From the NCBI RefSeq assembly GCF_022539665.2, contig NC_081334.1:3534001-3598000 (forward strand): a DNA stretch of 64,000 nucleotides, given 5' to 3'. Made by a program: the position numbers and the translations under genes. This document shows positions 13,435 to 29,519 of the stretch, in pieces. The notes under the pieces were generated by a model. It saw nothing but the letters and a program-made list of their open reading frames with translations, was not told the origin of the DNA and searched no databases. Each line of letters begins with the position of its first letter. Position 1 is the stretch's first letter. The DNA is from Daphnia carinata. Its lineage: Eukaryota > Arthropoda > Branchiopoda > Diplostraca > Daphniidae.

Positions 13435-13722
13435 ATGCTCACCGCACAACCACGTTGCCATGTAACAATACACACGGTTTTTCGCGAAGGAATTATCTCA
13501 CGCTCAAGTTACTTTGGACAACAGAGGAGGGCCATCCGGATACAACTAGACGCTGCTTCGTCACAAAGCATCGATTATGCATGTTTCCGACTTAGGCAAG
13601 TCGTCTCAAGTTTAAGTGCAGAGTTAGAAACGCCCTTGTTTGCTGTGACAGTCAAAGTTGGCCCCTGTTGGGGGAAGCGGAAGAGAAAGCCAACCACCGT
13701 CTCTAGCAGTTTGTCATATTAG
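13435..13722 (+). CDS. Hypothetical small protein
   Basis: Open frame of 96 residues from the ATG at 13435 (116 codons counting upstream sense codons). It ends in a basic tail and SSSLSY. Not recognised. A pyrimidine-rich acceptor just upstream would suit a terminal exon, but a second frame is also open through most of the stretch, so coding is doubtful. Confidence 0.2.
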   Translation: MLTAQPRCHVTIHTVFREGIISRSSYFGQQRRAIRIQLDAASSQSIDYACFRLRQVVSSLSAELETPLFAVTVKVGPCWGKRKRKPTTVSSSLSY

Positions 13723-15289
13723 ATACTTAACTTGGAGTTGTGGATACAGCTGCTAGCACATTTTAATTCTATTAGGAGAAATGCAGGACTTGTAAAAGAA
13801 AATGGTAATTTTGTTTTTTCAGGCTAGAGTTTTCGATAAAAAAAGAAAACATTTCGGTTAGGGGTTAAGAAATTGGAAAGAGAGGAGATAGGCTTTTAAT
13901 CGTAAACATCTCATGGGTAGTAATGTGAAAGCTGTGAGGCCCTTCTCTTCGCGGGGCAGTAGAGAGTCTGTCGTAAACGGAGTAATTTTTCCCATAAAGG
14001 ACAAATAGACTCCCTCAGGATGAACAGTTAAACACAGCGCCGCGTCTCTTATCACACAAGGGGAAAAATCTTTAAGAAATCCAAGAAAATACGGCTCATT
14101 CAACCACAATTTGGGGAAGATTTCCCGATAGCCGTAATGGGGGTCATGACACTAAAAATGTCGTCTGCTTTATGTTATTCAAACAAGATGCAGATGTGTC
14201 TGAATGAATATTATACTCCTCAGTTTAGCTATCAAGCCAAGCAAACCAGACAAGCAAACTGGTTCACATTTTGTGTTGAATATGGGGGAGAACATGTCTT
14301 GGAGCTGAAGCCATCATCTCATATCATGGTACATCTACGACCCTGAAAGCAAAAGGAAAAGTGAACAAGGTAATTGCATTTCATTAGCTTATAATTTATG
14401 ACCGTTTAAGGGTTTTTTAGAGTAATGCCATATTTTCAAGAAAGATAGAACTCATAGATCAGAAAAATTACAAAGAAACTAATCACTATGTTCAAGCAGT
14501 GCCGGTCATAAAATTGAATATTAAAACGAGTCAAGCCCTGAGTTACAGCATGCTTACCGACAATGTATACCCGAGAGAACATTACGAGAGAACATTACGA
14601 GAGAATTTTCCGTTTTCCTTTGATTTTTCCTTTTATCACATAGCACGAAATAGCAAAACCCCATCGTTTCCCGCACATTCAAAACAACACCACGACAAAC
14701 CTTATTATAGAATGGTATCTCATTTAAATTTCTTACAGTAGCACAAGCTTTGGCTGTGATTTGACGTCAGTCAATAGTACAAGGTAACCGGCCACCATGC
14801 GGCGCTAGCGATCGAACGTCCGTTTACCTCACTAAAACGAAAAGATAGAGCCACTCGAATATTTCACCCCAAAAGTAGAATAACTATAACTTTTTTATTA
14901 GGTTAATTAATTTAATAAAACTGTTTGCCAAATTTGTAAGAAAGTAAAAAAGTATGGTCTCATTCGCCCTGACGCTTTGGACAGAAAACCCTCGAAGTTT
15001 TAGTCTTTCGCCAGTAATAAAAACCACACAATAGTTTTATAATTAAACAGTTATAACGAAATTTAGAAATAATTAAATGTTTGAGTGATTCGTTCAAATA
15101 TTGGAAAAAAACAAAAATAAAATTTTTCATAATTTGTTCGAAAGCATGTCACAACGCTGTAGTGTGATGTGGTTCTCCAAAAAGCAAAAACGAAGGCGGG
15201 AAAAACAATCAGCTGAGACCACAAGCTGTATTGTCCATTTGCCCTGAAAGTGAAATCCATACACTCATTTTTTTAACTCAAGCTTTTAA

Positions 15290-15312
15290 AGAAAGTCCCG
15301 CCGAAATTGGGA
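15290..15312. promoter_or_regulatory. E2F-like GGCGGGA element before DNMT1
   Basis: The minus strand reads TTTCGGCGGGACTTT about 200 bp upstream of the DNMT1 ATG. GGCGGGA is the core of E2F sites found in front of replication-linked genes. Inference from motif and position only. Confidence 0.25.
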
Positions 15313-15508
15313 TCCAGCAGTGAGCATTCATTTGCTGAATACGTAAGTCTGTAGTGTAATTATCTGCAAAGGGACGTATGTTACTCTGCAAACGTCATTA
15401 GAAATCTAGAAATGTTCGTTATTCTAAAATAAGGTGCTTTAGCTATTTTCAAAAACTGCATCATTTGGTTGTTTTCGTGATGTTCTAGGACACTCTAAAT
15501 ACCATAAA

Positions 15509-20047
<4,539 letters not shown>

Positions 20048-22151
20048 ACCCGTTTTCGTTAAGTTGTTTTTATTTATGGTGCCTTTTACGCAGTTTTTGT
20101 CGAGAACACGTCCTCCATTTTAGATATTAGCACACTGCCTATTCATAGTAGTCCTTCGCTTATTTTTAATTAATTTTTTTTTACAAGCTAAGCCACATTT
20201 TGTGAATTTTCTTTTTAATTTTCAAAGTGTGCATGGATTTCTCCTCATGTAATATTAATTTCTAGAATTGATTTACTTCCGTCTCTTAATTAACTGATCA
20301 AAGTGCACAAAACCTAAACTGTGCGGACTACAAGACTGATCTCTTTCCCGCACTTAAGCAACTGTACTGCGCAGAGTCTGGACTTGTCTAAACCTTATCA
20401 ACGTGAATTATTTTTTAAATCGGCCTAGTGGCCGTTGGTAACGTCTTATGCCTATAAGAGACACTTGTTCATTTTGGCGGGTCACATATCCAAGGCAGTT
20501 CCCGCCGGAGCAACTTTTGTTCGCCAACTCCTTTTTCTACCACATTCTCTATTCCTTTTGAGAAGTAACTTATTGGTAAGTAAATCTTGTAAATTTTACT
20601 AATACAAAGATTTCCTACAAGATTAACCAGCAAAATGTGCACATTTTCATTTGTGGTTCAATTTTCTTCAAAAGGTGGTAAGCATTTCAAAAACGACCAT
20701 TTTGAAGGTCTACAGTTTGATCACGGGTTCGGTTTGATAACCGAACAGAGATCGTGAAATAGATCCCAGTTTTGATCTATATACCATACGGAAGCTGGCC
20801 CGTCTCGTCTATCCACAGTTCAAATTAATGACTGTTGAAGGCCAATCGGTTCAAACGATGGCATTTGAATGTCTGAAAACGAGACGGGAAATGGGGGCTT
20901 CGAAAGGGTGGGAGGGGAAGCAGTTTTCCATGTCTTCTTTATGTTAACGTGGCAACGCCGCGATGCGCCATCTTTGTAGACAACAAAAATTTAACCGTTG
21001 CTACATTTTAGTAGTAGTTTTCTAGTTGTTTTCGCTTCCCTATGTGATTTTCGGGAAATGTTTTAATCAAAATGTTTGTATAAATGAAGTGCTTTTAAAA
21101 GGTAATCATCCGTATTTCACTATTATAGTAGAGACACAACAAATTATGTGTAAAAACGAAAAATACTTGTTTGTCCTCACTAAGGGGGTGGAGTCTTGCC
21201 TTGAAAAAAAAAAAAAAAAAGAAAAAGAAACATTCGTCATCGATGTTTTTCTCATCAGTATGTTTTCTGTTTTCGTATCGTTGATACTGAATTTTGTTTA
21301 TCATTCCAGGCTGGGAGTTTTCCGCGGCAAGACGTGTGTTTTAACATCTGCTTGAATACCAAGTTATCAACTTAGTGCAAATCACAAGTGATACTGTATC
21401 CTGCTTCTCAACTTAGCAGGTAAGTGCCTAAAATTTCTGTTGTTGATTCAACTGTTCGAATGAGGAAGTTAGTGAGGCATTCCAGGACAGTGTTACAGAA
21501 ATGATTTACAGCAGAACGTCAGCTATCCATGAGTTTTTTCGCTTTACTACATTTTGTAAGAAAAGATTAAGTGTTTTAATATTTCTCTTGAAATTGCTTG
21601 ATTCATTTGCTGTTTGCCCACTTGAGTAACTTGTGCTTTCATCCGACACCTTCCTGTTGTGTCAGTTTTCATCTGTTTCTGATTGAGGTTCGTGTTGCAA
21701 TGTCTCAGATTGTGTCAGATTTGAATCAAACCACTAGCTTAATTAGATTTGCAAATTGAACATTTTTATGAAGGCAGATGTTCAAAGCAGGGTACCAGGA
21801 TGCATCTGCTGACAGGATACAACCTATTTGACTAAGAGGGTTGGGTGGGGAGAGAATTTGGCTGCAGGAAATGTTTTTCATTTATATACACCTGAGAGTT
21901 CTTCATTGTTGTTTGTGGTGGGGGGAAATAGTTGTCAAAAGTTGGAAAAAAAAGAACTTTCATGGATCATAGCGTACCCATTGTGAGACATGAAACTACA
22001 ATTCATATTGTTCGTTTTTGGATCTACCGCGCTGTATTAGACGAATGGCCCGTGCTGCTGCACGTGTTGCTTTCTCGTAATCCGAGCACCTGTTTCGGTG
22101 AAGTCACATTTCTATTTTTCCTCTCTTTCAAAGCACAACAACGGAACACAA
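20048..22151. other. Intergenic / probable 5' UTR introns of fizzy-related
   Basis: No coding exon seen. Donor-like GGTAAGTAAA near 20575 and CAGGTAAGTGC near 21418 suggest non-coding leader exons for the gene downstream. A hairpin GTTCGGTT-TGAT-AACCGAAC lies near 20730-20750. Poly-A at 21203-21220. Confidence 0.45.
20472..20512. promoter_or_regulatory. Two E2F-like sites upstream of fizzy-related
   Basis: TTTTGGCGGG near 20473 and TTCCCGCC (GGCGGGAA on the minus strand) near 20499 face each other within 30 bp. A paired arrangement of GGCGGG cores is common at cell-cycle promoters. The site lies close to the donor-like sequence at 20575, so it may mark the fizzy-related transcription start. 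Inferred only. Confidence 0.3.
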
Positions 22152-24051
22152 ATGTTAGAATCCAGTTACGATCGACGCCTCCGGCGGACAATGGAACTAA
22201 CAGCCGGTCCTTCAACAGTTACAACGACCTCAGCACTTATCTCAGTAATTCTGATCTCTCAATATGTTTAATATAATTGATTTTAACGTTGCGAAATAAT
22301 TAGCCAACGAAGAACCGACCTAATTCAACTCGCAATATCGGTGATCGTCTAGTACCTACTCGGGCGGGAAATAATTGGCAGGTTGCCTTCCATATGAAAG
22401 AAGAACTGAGCCCCACGTCATCAAGTATTCGAAATCGAGAAGGGCCGCCAGTTGCAAGTGACGCCGCAGGCCGCGATCGTAGTTTGTTTCGTTCAATTTT
22501 AGAGAACGAAGTGTTGAATAGTGGTATTGAGGATCCCCGAGATTTACAAAACAAAAAGCGACGAGTGTTTCACGTACGTTATTATATATATATTTCTTTT
22601 TCAATTAAATTTCTTATTAATTTTTTAAAAATGTTATCCAGTACGATAGTCCGTTAAAACCGGAGAATCGAGTCAGTCAACCTTATTCCCTTTCGCCGTT
22701 GAGTCCTGCAAGCCAAAAACTGCTACAATCACCGCGAAAAGCAGCAAGAAAAATTGCCAAAGTGCCTTTTAAAGTAACAATCGTGTGATGCGTAATTTAT
22801 ATTGTACGTTCGACTAATTACAATTTTAACACCAGGTCCTCGATGCTCCTGAACTACAAGATGATTTCTACTTAAATCTAGTAGATTGGTCTTCGCAGAA
22901 CGTGCTTAGTGTTGGATTAGGCGCATGCGTATATCTCTGGGCAGCTGCAACAAGCCAAGTTCGTCTTGCAGGATAAAATTTCATCTGGGAAAATTTATCT
23001 TATCGTCATTGCTGTTGTTAGGTTACTCGGCTGTGCGATTTGGCACCGGAAGGGGATAGTGTGACTTCAGTGGCCTGGGCGGAGCGAGGCCACTTGGTAT
23101 CGGTGGGAACGCATCGCGGCACGGTCCAAGTTTGGGATGTAACGGCCGGTAAGCGGATTCACACGCTAGAGGGGCATACGGCGCGCGTAGGCGCACTAGC
23201 GTGGAACGGAGATCTTCTCGCCTCTGGTAGTCGAGATCGCCTTATTTTGCAGAGAGACATTCGCACTCCGCCATCGATCGCGCAACGCAGGCTCTCTGGG
23301 CATCGGCAAGAAGTCTGCGGCCTCAAGTGGTCACCCGACAACCAACTCTTAGCTTCCGGTGGAAACGACAACAGGCTATTTGTTTGGGGCCTTCACTCTG
23401 TTGCGCCATTGCAGACTTTTACCGAGCATTTGGCTGCCGTAAAAGGTAACTCGTTGTCAATCGCTTATCTATTGAGGATGTAACCTGACTATCGTATTTT
23501 GAACAGCTATCGCTTGGTCGCCGCATCATCATGGAGTTTTAGCCAGTGGTGGAGGTACCGCTGATCGGTGCATCCGTTTTTGGAACACGCTTACCGGGCA
23601 GCCTATGCAATATGTCGATACGGGATCCCAAGTGTGCAATTTAGCTTGGTCTAAGCATTCGTCCGAGCTGGTAAGTTTGAACTCATTTGTCCTTGCCAAG
23701 TAGCCTATCACATTTTATTTTGTAATATTTTTTTTAAGGTGAGTACCCATGGCTACTCGCAAAATCAGATCCTTATCTGGAAGTATCCGAGCCTGGCTCA
23801 GGTGGCGCAACTTACGGGTCATTCCTATCGTGTTCTGTACCTGGCAATGTCGCCCGATGGAGAGTCCATAGTAACGGGAGCAGGCGACGAGACGTTAAGG
23901 TTCTGGAGCGTTTTCAACAAAACCCGATCGCAAAAGGTAAATTATATTTCAGTAGCCTTGTCGGATTCGATTTAAAAACTTGAGCTTTACCTTGATCTTA
24001 ATTTTTTAGGAAACACGATCGGTACTGAATCTGTTCACTAGTCTAAGGTAA
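22152..24051 (+). CDS. fzr: Fizzy-related protein / Cdh1, APC/C co-activator
   Basis: Substrate-recruiting activator of the anaphase-promoting complex in late mitosis, G1 and endocycles. Exons 22152-22244, 22304-22573, 22642-22773, 22836-22958, 23022-23445, 23507-23670, 23739-23936 and 24010-24051 give 481 residues, close to the ~496 of vertebrate FZR1. The start [12 protein letters not shown] fits the family N-terminus. The C-box reads [10 protein letters not shown], and [17 protein letters not shown] carries the conserved CDK-site cluster. Seven WD40 blades run from [18 protein letters not shown] to [15 protein letters not shown]. The protein ends LFTSLR, where relatives end in an IR dipeptide that docks on APC/C TPR subunits; here the last codons overlap a strong splice donor (AGGTAAGTT). 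E2F-like sites lie upstream. Confidence 0.97.
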
Positions 24052-24746
24052 GTTCGGTCTAACGTAATAACACGTTAAATCGAATCGAGTATACACCTAT
24101 TCCCGATGCTTTAATCCGCAACTTGTAAATTCTACGAGAATCTCTGGTTTTTTTCCTGGTCTGTAGTTAAGACAGATGGCTCTTTGTTACTTTCATTTTC
24201 CCTCTTAAATTTTTTTTTCTCCTTCATAAATTATTGTGTGTGTGTGTTTGTGTGCGTGTCTGTCCTTGTGAAACCAAACCTTTCCAGAAATTGAGGGAAA
24301 TTAATGAAGACATTTTATGTTTTGTAGGAGGGCCCTAACTCCTACATCCCTAAACCTCCCCCCCCCCTTTCCCCCAGTGGTTTCCTTCAATTTGATTTTT
24401 TACATAATTATTGTCCTTGATAGGTTGGGTACAGCCGTCCTTTTTCCTTATATCCACTTAAGCTTCTCGTTTCTTTTGTTCAAAATCCTTTTGTCCTAGA
24501 CATTTATATGAAAATTTATTCAATAGGTAAACAAAACAGCTGGGGCATGTCAGGTGTTGCTCTGCGTTGTTTTGCCGGTATTTTTCTGGCTTTTGGGTCA
24601 CAAATTAAGGAAATTAACAGAAATATATATGGAAATTCTTTAATTTTTCTTTGTAATCTTAAATTTTGATGGGGACTTTGCAACGGGTCAACACAGTAAA
24701 TTTAGAGCATAATTGGTACACCTGTTTACCTTTTACAGTATTATTG
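24052..24746. other. Convergent intergenic stretch
   Basis: 3' UTRs of fizzy-related (+) and FAF2 (-) face each other. It includes a GT-rich microsatellite (24235-24262) and a C-run at 24358-24367. No gene seen. Confidence 0.6.
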
Positions 24747-26509
24747 TCAAGCATCCAAATCTAAGACGAGAAGAGCCTCTGATGCCCCGAGACCCACCTC
24801 CGCCAACGTTGGTGTAATCTCCATGCCCGGTTGCCAAGGTAAAGTCCGTTTGGGGAACGAAGTAGCCATTTCAAACTGGTAGGGCGAATCCGGATGGGAT
24901 AAAATGAAATAGTACAAGTCCTACGGAAAACAAAGATCAGTTGAAAACTGGAAACTGCGAGTAGTTTTGCGGCGAAAATACTTTGAGTGTGTGTATAGTT
25001 CGATGGAAGCGTCGTTCGAGTTTTTGCCCTTGTGGTAACCGAATTAAAATACGGCAAATACCTGTCTCATCCGCAGCAGGTTCTGGTGGTACTTGCATTA
25101 TCGCATCTTGCTTTTTTTTAATCATTTCCTACCATAATTCGTTGAACTTAATCCAGGTAAAGTAACAGTATTTTAAGAAAATTACCTCTTTCTTGCGTTC
25201 CTCGGCAAGTTCCAGCTCTCTGATTTCCCTAAGACGTTCTTCTTCAAGCAGACGCTCTCGTCGCTTCTTCTCTTCTTTTTCTTGGTCAGCACGTAACGAC
25301 TCGAGATAAGCAACGTCTTGCTCTTGTCTCAGAGCTTGAGTAAAACTTCGTTCTTCACGGTCAGCTCTGGCAGCCACAAGAAAAGCTTCGTTATCTGAAA
25401 TAATTGTTCGTAAACGTTGTAAGAGGCCTTCAGGTTCAACAAAGCCTTCGATCCTGTGAGAAAAGCAACAGTTATGAATTCACAGAAAGACGCCGTCAAT
25501 TCTAATTTGGAACTAAGAAAAAAACTACTTGCCTGCCTACGATGGTCATGCGAAACTCTCGTTGGACAACAAGGGCCAGAAATGGATAGGTATTCTCGCG
25601 AAGGGCCTGCGAGACACGGTAGCCTTCTAAACTATCAACACTGCATGCCCACATTAGACAATTTCCATTGATAAATTCTATGACTTCAGGATTGCAAAGT
25701 GTTTGGCGACAAAATTTGTTTGTATCTTGGTGGTCCTTGCAATGCAGGTATACCAACAAGAACTTAAGTTCCTTTTTAGCTTCATTAAGAACCTGACTAT
25801 AGGTTCCCGGATAGAATGTTGGGTGTGGATCACCAAATGTTTGATTATACTCTTGGATAAAAGATACAACATTTCCTGTTGGGTCTGTCACAGCTATTTC
25901 AGTAGAGACAATAATCAGGTGAAATCCCAACATATATAGAGCAGAACAGTAATACCTGGACGATGTTCTGGTCTGATGATCCTGAAGACAAAATGAGTAA
26001 ACTGGTAAACGGTAACCATAATAACTCTCAAAGGCAGGGATGAGATGAACAGCAGCCATCCTGTAAACCCATATGGTCTTTGGTTTGTTCCAGAAGGCCA
26101 AAGACCCATGTTGTCATCAAAGAAAGTGTTCGAGAAAAAAGTCATTATCCTCTGAAAGATTGAGTCTACTGGCTGTGGTCTGTGTAAGCTCTGTTGCCTG
26201 ACAGGTCTGTTGATAGTAATTTGCCCATTCTGTAGAGGAAAGACAGGCAATTCTCTGACAGGTTGGGTCACTTCTCTGGGATCAAGGCCCAGGTGATCAT
26301 GTATAGCTGTCTCTACATCCCAGTTGTGCCTTTCCAGAATTTCTATACATCTGTTTAGGTTATCAATTCCAGATAACTCCTGTTTGCCGTCCAAGAAACG
26401 TGAGTAAACAAAGCTTTATTTTTGACACAATTGTAAGCAATAAATACTGATTTCTCACCTGAAATTGGACTAGTTTCTCTGTATTTTGAGGACTCAGTTC
26501 CCTCTCCAT
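24747..26509 (-). CDS. FAF2: FAS-associated factor 2 (UBXD8)
   Basis: ER and lipid-droplet adaptor that brings p97/VCP to ubiquitinated clients in ER-associated degradation. Minus-strand exons 26509-26459, 26379-25956, 25893-25533, 25453-25186, 25110-24982 and 24920-24747 give 468 residues. Order: UBA domain (about 1-50, EKLVQFQ / LSGIDNLNRC / ERHNWDVETAI); a hydrophobic hairpin (about 110-145, GWLLFISSLPLRVIMVTVY) that inserts into the ER membrane; UAS thioredoxin-like domain (about 165-290, CRQTLCNPEVIEFIN, GYRVSQALRENTYPFLA); an acidic/basic coiled coil (about 300-380, LRADQEKEEKKRRERL); C-terminal UBX (ICRILIRLPQG, SFPKRTLP). The third intron uses a GC donor. Length and order match the family. 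Confidence 0.97.
25454..25532 (-). other. GC-AG intron in FAF2
   Basis: The exon ending at 25533 is followed by GCAAGT rather than GT. The nearby GT donor three bases on would leave phase 0 and hit a stop directly after the next acceptor, whereas the GC donor restores VGR-IEGF as in the family. AG|GCAAGT is the usual consensus of GC donors. Confidence 0.85.
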
Positions 26510-26730
26510 TACAACAATATGAATTCGTATTCAAAAAGCACTTGGGTAATAACCTTATGTCTTTTTACTATGTTTCTAAATCGATGAACAAAGTTTAGCA
26601 CCTCATTCAGTCTTCAAGGGAAAAATAATTGGGAGATGGACATGTAGGTGCACATTCAGGCCGCTAGATAACGTTCATGTACACCATTTAACCCACTTTT
26701 TGATAGATAACTCCTGTTCTCTATGGCAAT

Positions 26731-27550
26731 CCGTTTTACACAAAAAAAAAAAAAAATTCGTCGGTTTTTTTCTTTTTTACAACTATGGCCATCTATCGGC
26801 CGGCTTCCTATTTAATTTTCTAAATACAACTTTACGTATTTTAGCCATGTAAATATATTATTTTTTAATTAATAACTTAATTTCATTAATATAGAACTAT
26901 ACAATAATTCCTTTGTTATATTCTACTTACTTAAATTTATTATTATTACTATTAACTATTAACTATCCATTTTGTACTGCAGTAAGTATAATGAATGTAT
27001 TTCTAATAACAATTAGAATGATTACGTGTTTTAAGTATAATGTTTAAGTAATATAGAGTTGTTATTGTGTATTATTTTCACACCGCAACAACCGAAAACG
27101 ACTTTATATTACTCAAACCGTTCTAATAACAATTAGAATGATTGCTTGTTTTAGGTATAAATAATATGTTTGAGTAATATAAAGTCGTTATTGTTTGTTG
27201 AGGTGTGAAAATAATACACAAGAATGACTTTATATTACTCAAACATATTGTTTATACCTAAAACAAGCAATTATTGCTATTACTATCATTGCTGCAAAAT
27301 GCAGTTCAAATTGAAAAGTTAATAGTTAATAGTAATAATAATTAAGTTAAGTAAGTAGAATATAACAAAGGAATTATTGTATAGTTCTATTTTAATGAAA
27401 TTAAGTTATTAATTTAAAAATGATATATTTACATGGCTAAAATACGTAAAGTTGTATTTAGAAAATTAAATAGGAAGCCGGCCGATAGATGGCCATAGTT
27501 ATAAAAAGAAAAAACCGCCGAAATTTTTATTTTTTTTTTTTTGTGTAAAA
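26731..27550. mobile_element. Foldback (long inverted repeat) element
   Basis: About 820 bp, AT-rich. The left arm (CCGTTTTACAC..., GGCCATCTATCGGCCGGC..., onward to ~26965) is repeated in inverted order in the right arm (from ~27310 to GTGTAAAA). The core 27000-27290 has further repeats: TTCTAATAACAATTAGAATG occurs at about 26999 and 27119 and imperfectly inverted near 27260. It is bounded by CTATGGCAAT at 26721-26730 and 27551-27560, which would be a 10 bp target duplication. No coding capacity. Long arms with a 9-10 bp duplication fit Mutator-type foldback elements, but the bounding word also recurs elsewhere, so the family is a guess. Confidence 0.7.
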
Positions 27551-27551
27551 C

Positions 27552-27720
27552 TATGGCAATATGGCAATCCGTTTTACATAAAAAAAAAATGGCGGAAAAA
27601 AAAAATTTTTTTTTTTTTTGTGTGTTATTACAGGCATGTAAGCAATTTGAGTTAATTGTATCAATATATGGCAGAACCGTTTTACACAAAAAAAAAATAC
27701 CCCCTCGCCTAAAACTAAAA
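27552..27720. repeat. Recurrent CCGTTTTACAC/poly-A termini
   Basis: Two more copies of the foldback terminus follow at once: CCGTTTTACATAAAAAAAAA (about 27571) and CCGTTTTACACAAAAAAAAA (about 27678), with poly-T ending GTGTG between them. This suggests nested or solo-end insertions. A diverged copy (ATGGCAATCCGTT) is at about 32202. Confidence 0.5.
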
Positions 27721-27794
27721 AAAAAACTCCAATTCCACCCATTCCGATTTCCCCGACTTTTTTCTGAATGGTAAAGGAGGCTTTTTTCTTAACT

Positions 27795-27870
27795 ATCAAA
27801 ACTTTGGTGTAATGGGTAACTTTCAGTCGGGAGACCCGTGTTCGAATCCAGCATAATCCTTTCCTATAGT
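27795..27870 (+). repeat. tRNA-like fragment
   Basis: GGTGTAATGGGTAA (A-box-like) and GGGAGACCCGTGTTCGAATCC (anticodon-arm remnant plus B box GTTCGAATC) are spaced as in a tRNA, but the acceptor arms do not pair. Likely a tRNA-derived repeat, not a working gene. Confidence 0.45.
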
Positions 27871-27958
27871 AAACTGGCCAGCGCGGCGCTAGGTTCCACT
27901 TTCCATTGTTTTTCCCACTCATTTCAATTCTTTGTTAGTTAATTGTATTTCGTTTTAG

Positions 27959-28747
27959 GCGCAGTTAATTGAGGCCGTGATTATAGTAGGCCATGCTGAG
28001 AACAACGCGTGGCTGGAGGAACAATTGAAAAATGGATAAGATAATAAAACAAAAAAATGGTAAGTATAAACATTATTATATTGGTTTTCAATTATTAATT
28101 ATTGTTTATTAGACCAAATTATGAAGCTGCAGGCCCAGTTATTGGAACAACACAAAATATTAGATAACAAAGCTAAGGATCGTAGGCCTAACACGTAATG
28201 ATTCTATTTATTTGCTTTTATTCATTCGTGTTTTGTAGCTCAAATTTTGAGTCTTCAAGCTCAGCTAGGGGAAAAGAACAAATTGGAACTGAACAGTTTC
28301 CAAACAGTGACGGAGGTTTTTCAAAACTCATCCCTAACTGAATGTGAGGATGAGTTGGCATTAGGCGAACACAGCCAGGTACCTAAAGTTTTCAAATAAG
28401 AATTCAAAATATGTATAGAATTTTAAAAAACAATTATTTATTGTTTAGTTATTCAGTCCACCACCTGACAGTGTGTTAAATTTAAATTCTGTTAGTGCTG
28501 CTCTAAAAGAATCGTTAGTAATAAGCTCATGCAGTGAAGGAACTGAACAATTGTGGGACCGTATTTGGGCCGAAAATGGATGTGGTACAGAAACCCAGAA
28601 ATGGCACAAGTTCAACATGAAACATGGATTAGGTACTTTTCAGTTTTTTGTCTATCGAAAAAGTATTTTTAATGCTATTATTTTGCATTCACAGATTTTA
28701 ACGGGGGATCAAATCAAGTCTGGAAGTGTTACAGGATGGAAGAGTGA
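27959..28747 (+). CDS. Unidentified spliced gene (coiled-coil exons), possibly decayed
   Basis: Exon candidates with good splice sites: 27959-28059 (QLIEAVIIVGHAENNAW, then a stop), 28113-28194 (QIMKLQAQLLEQHK), 28239-28378 (QILSLQAQLGEKNK... ALGEHSQ), 28449-28632 (LFSPPPDSV... LWDRIWAENGCG) and 28695-28747 (ending KCYRMEE, stop). The last three join in phase. The second and third are clearly related (QI-LQAQL-E) and both start in phase 1, so they may be duplicated or alternative exons. Heptad-like leucines suggest a coiled coil. No family recognised. The gene sits among mobile-element debris, so it may belong to an element or be a pseudogene. Confidence 0.35.
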
Positions 28748-29519
28748 GCCTACAGATGAAAAAACACTGAGAGTGCATTACCGTAAGGTGTGAGGTAAAT
28801 TAATACAGTAATGCAAATTGCCTAATGAGAAGTACCATCTTGTGTTAATGAATCCAGTACAACAGCAATCCTTTATAGTTCTGTCACAGCTAGAAGCCTC
28901 AAATAATTCTGCTTCTCTGTCTAAAGAACAACTTGTCCTTTACGTTCAGAGTGTTGGGGAAACTGGGTACTTGAATGGCCCTAAAGATATTTTAATTTTG
29001 CTGCTATTGCAGAGATGAACATCATACATGGACTCTTAAGGTATGAAAGGATATTTCTTCAAATAATTTTGAACTCATGACGAAGAATTTCTCCTCCTTT
29101 TTGCCAACCAGGTCTTATCTACCAAAAAAAATTTTATCCAATAGGAAAGGATTTTCATGTACTGGGAACACAACTATCAACAATGCAACATTCTACAGGT
29201 GCTAGTTTATCATTCAAGAGCCTTATACAATGAAGTTAATCTGCAATTTGTATGTCCTTTCCCAAGCTTCCACCAGAAGTTGAATCTATGAGTCATGTAA
29301 ATTCCATTATCAACAATTGATGTGTTTAACGGTGTTGTTTTTCTTTTCTCAATATAGGTTAATAGTAACATTGGATCTGAAAAGATTCTTGGTTGGGGCA
29401 AGACACTGAATAAATTGTATTGATTGGATGGATGACATGACATTTCTATACTTAATTCGGATTCCCCAGACGGTATTTGATATTAAAAAAATTGAAGTGC
29501 ATATCTGGGCTCCCTTCTT
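28748..29519. other. Intergenic, AT-rich
   Basis: No coding exon or repeat unit I can support. Short open frames at 28818-29018 lack splice context. Confidence 0.5.

Larger units (their letters stand above)
13124..15508. other. Intergenic stretch with weak open frames
   Basis: AT-rich. It carries an open frame at 13435-13722 (96 residues from ATG, basic C-terminus GKRKRKP) preceded by a good splice acceptor at about 13394, and overlapping plus/minus open frames at 13860-14346. None matches a family I know. A 13 bp unit (GAGAGAACATTAC) is tandemly repeated near 14573-14608. A TGACGTCA octamer is at 14762-14769. Otherwise nothing seen. Confidence 0.5.

Noticed and set aside
24741-24818. Alternative terminal exon of fizzy-related spliced from the AGGTAAG donor
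   Set aside because: The open reading there is the antisense of the FAF2 C-terminal exon and does not restore an Ile-Arg end.
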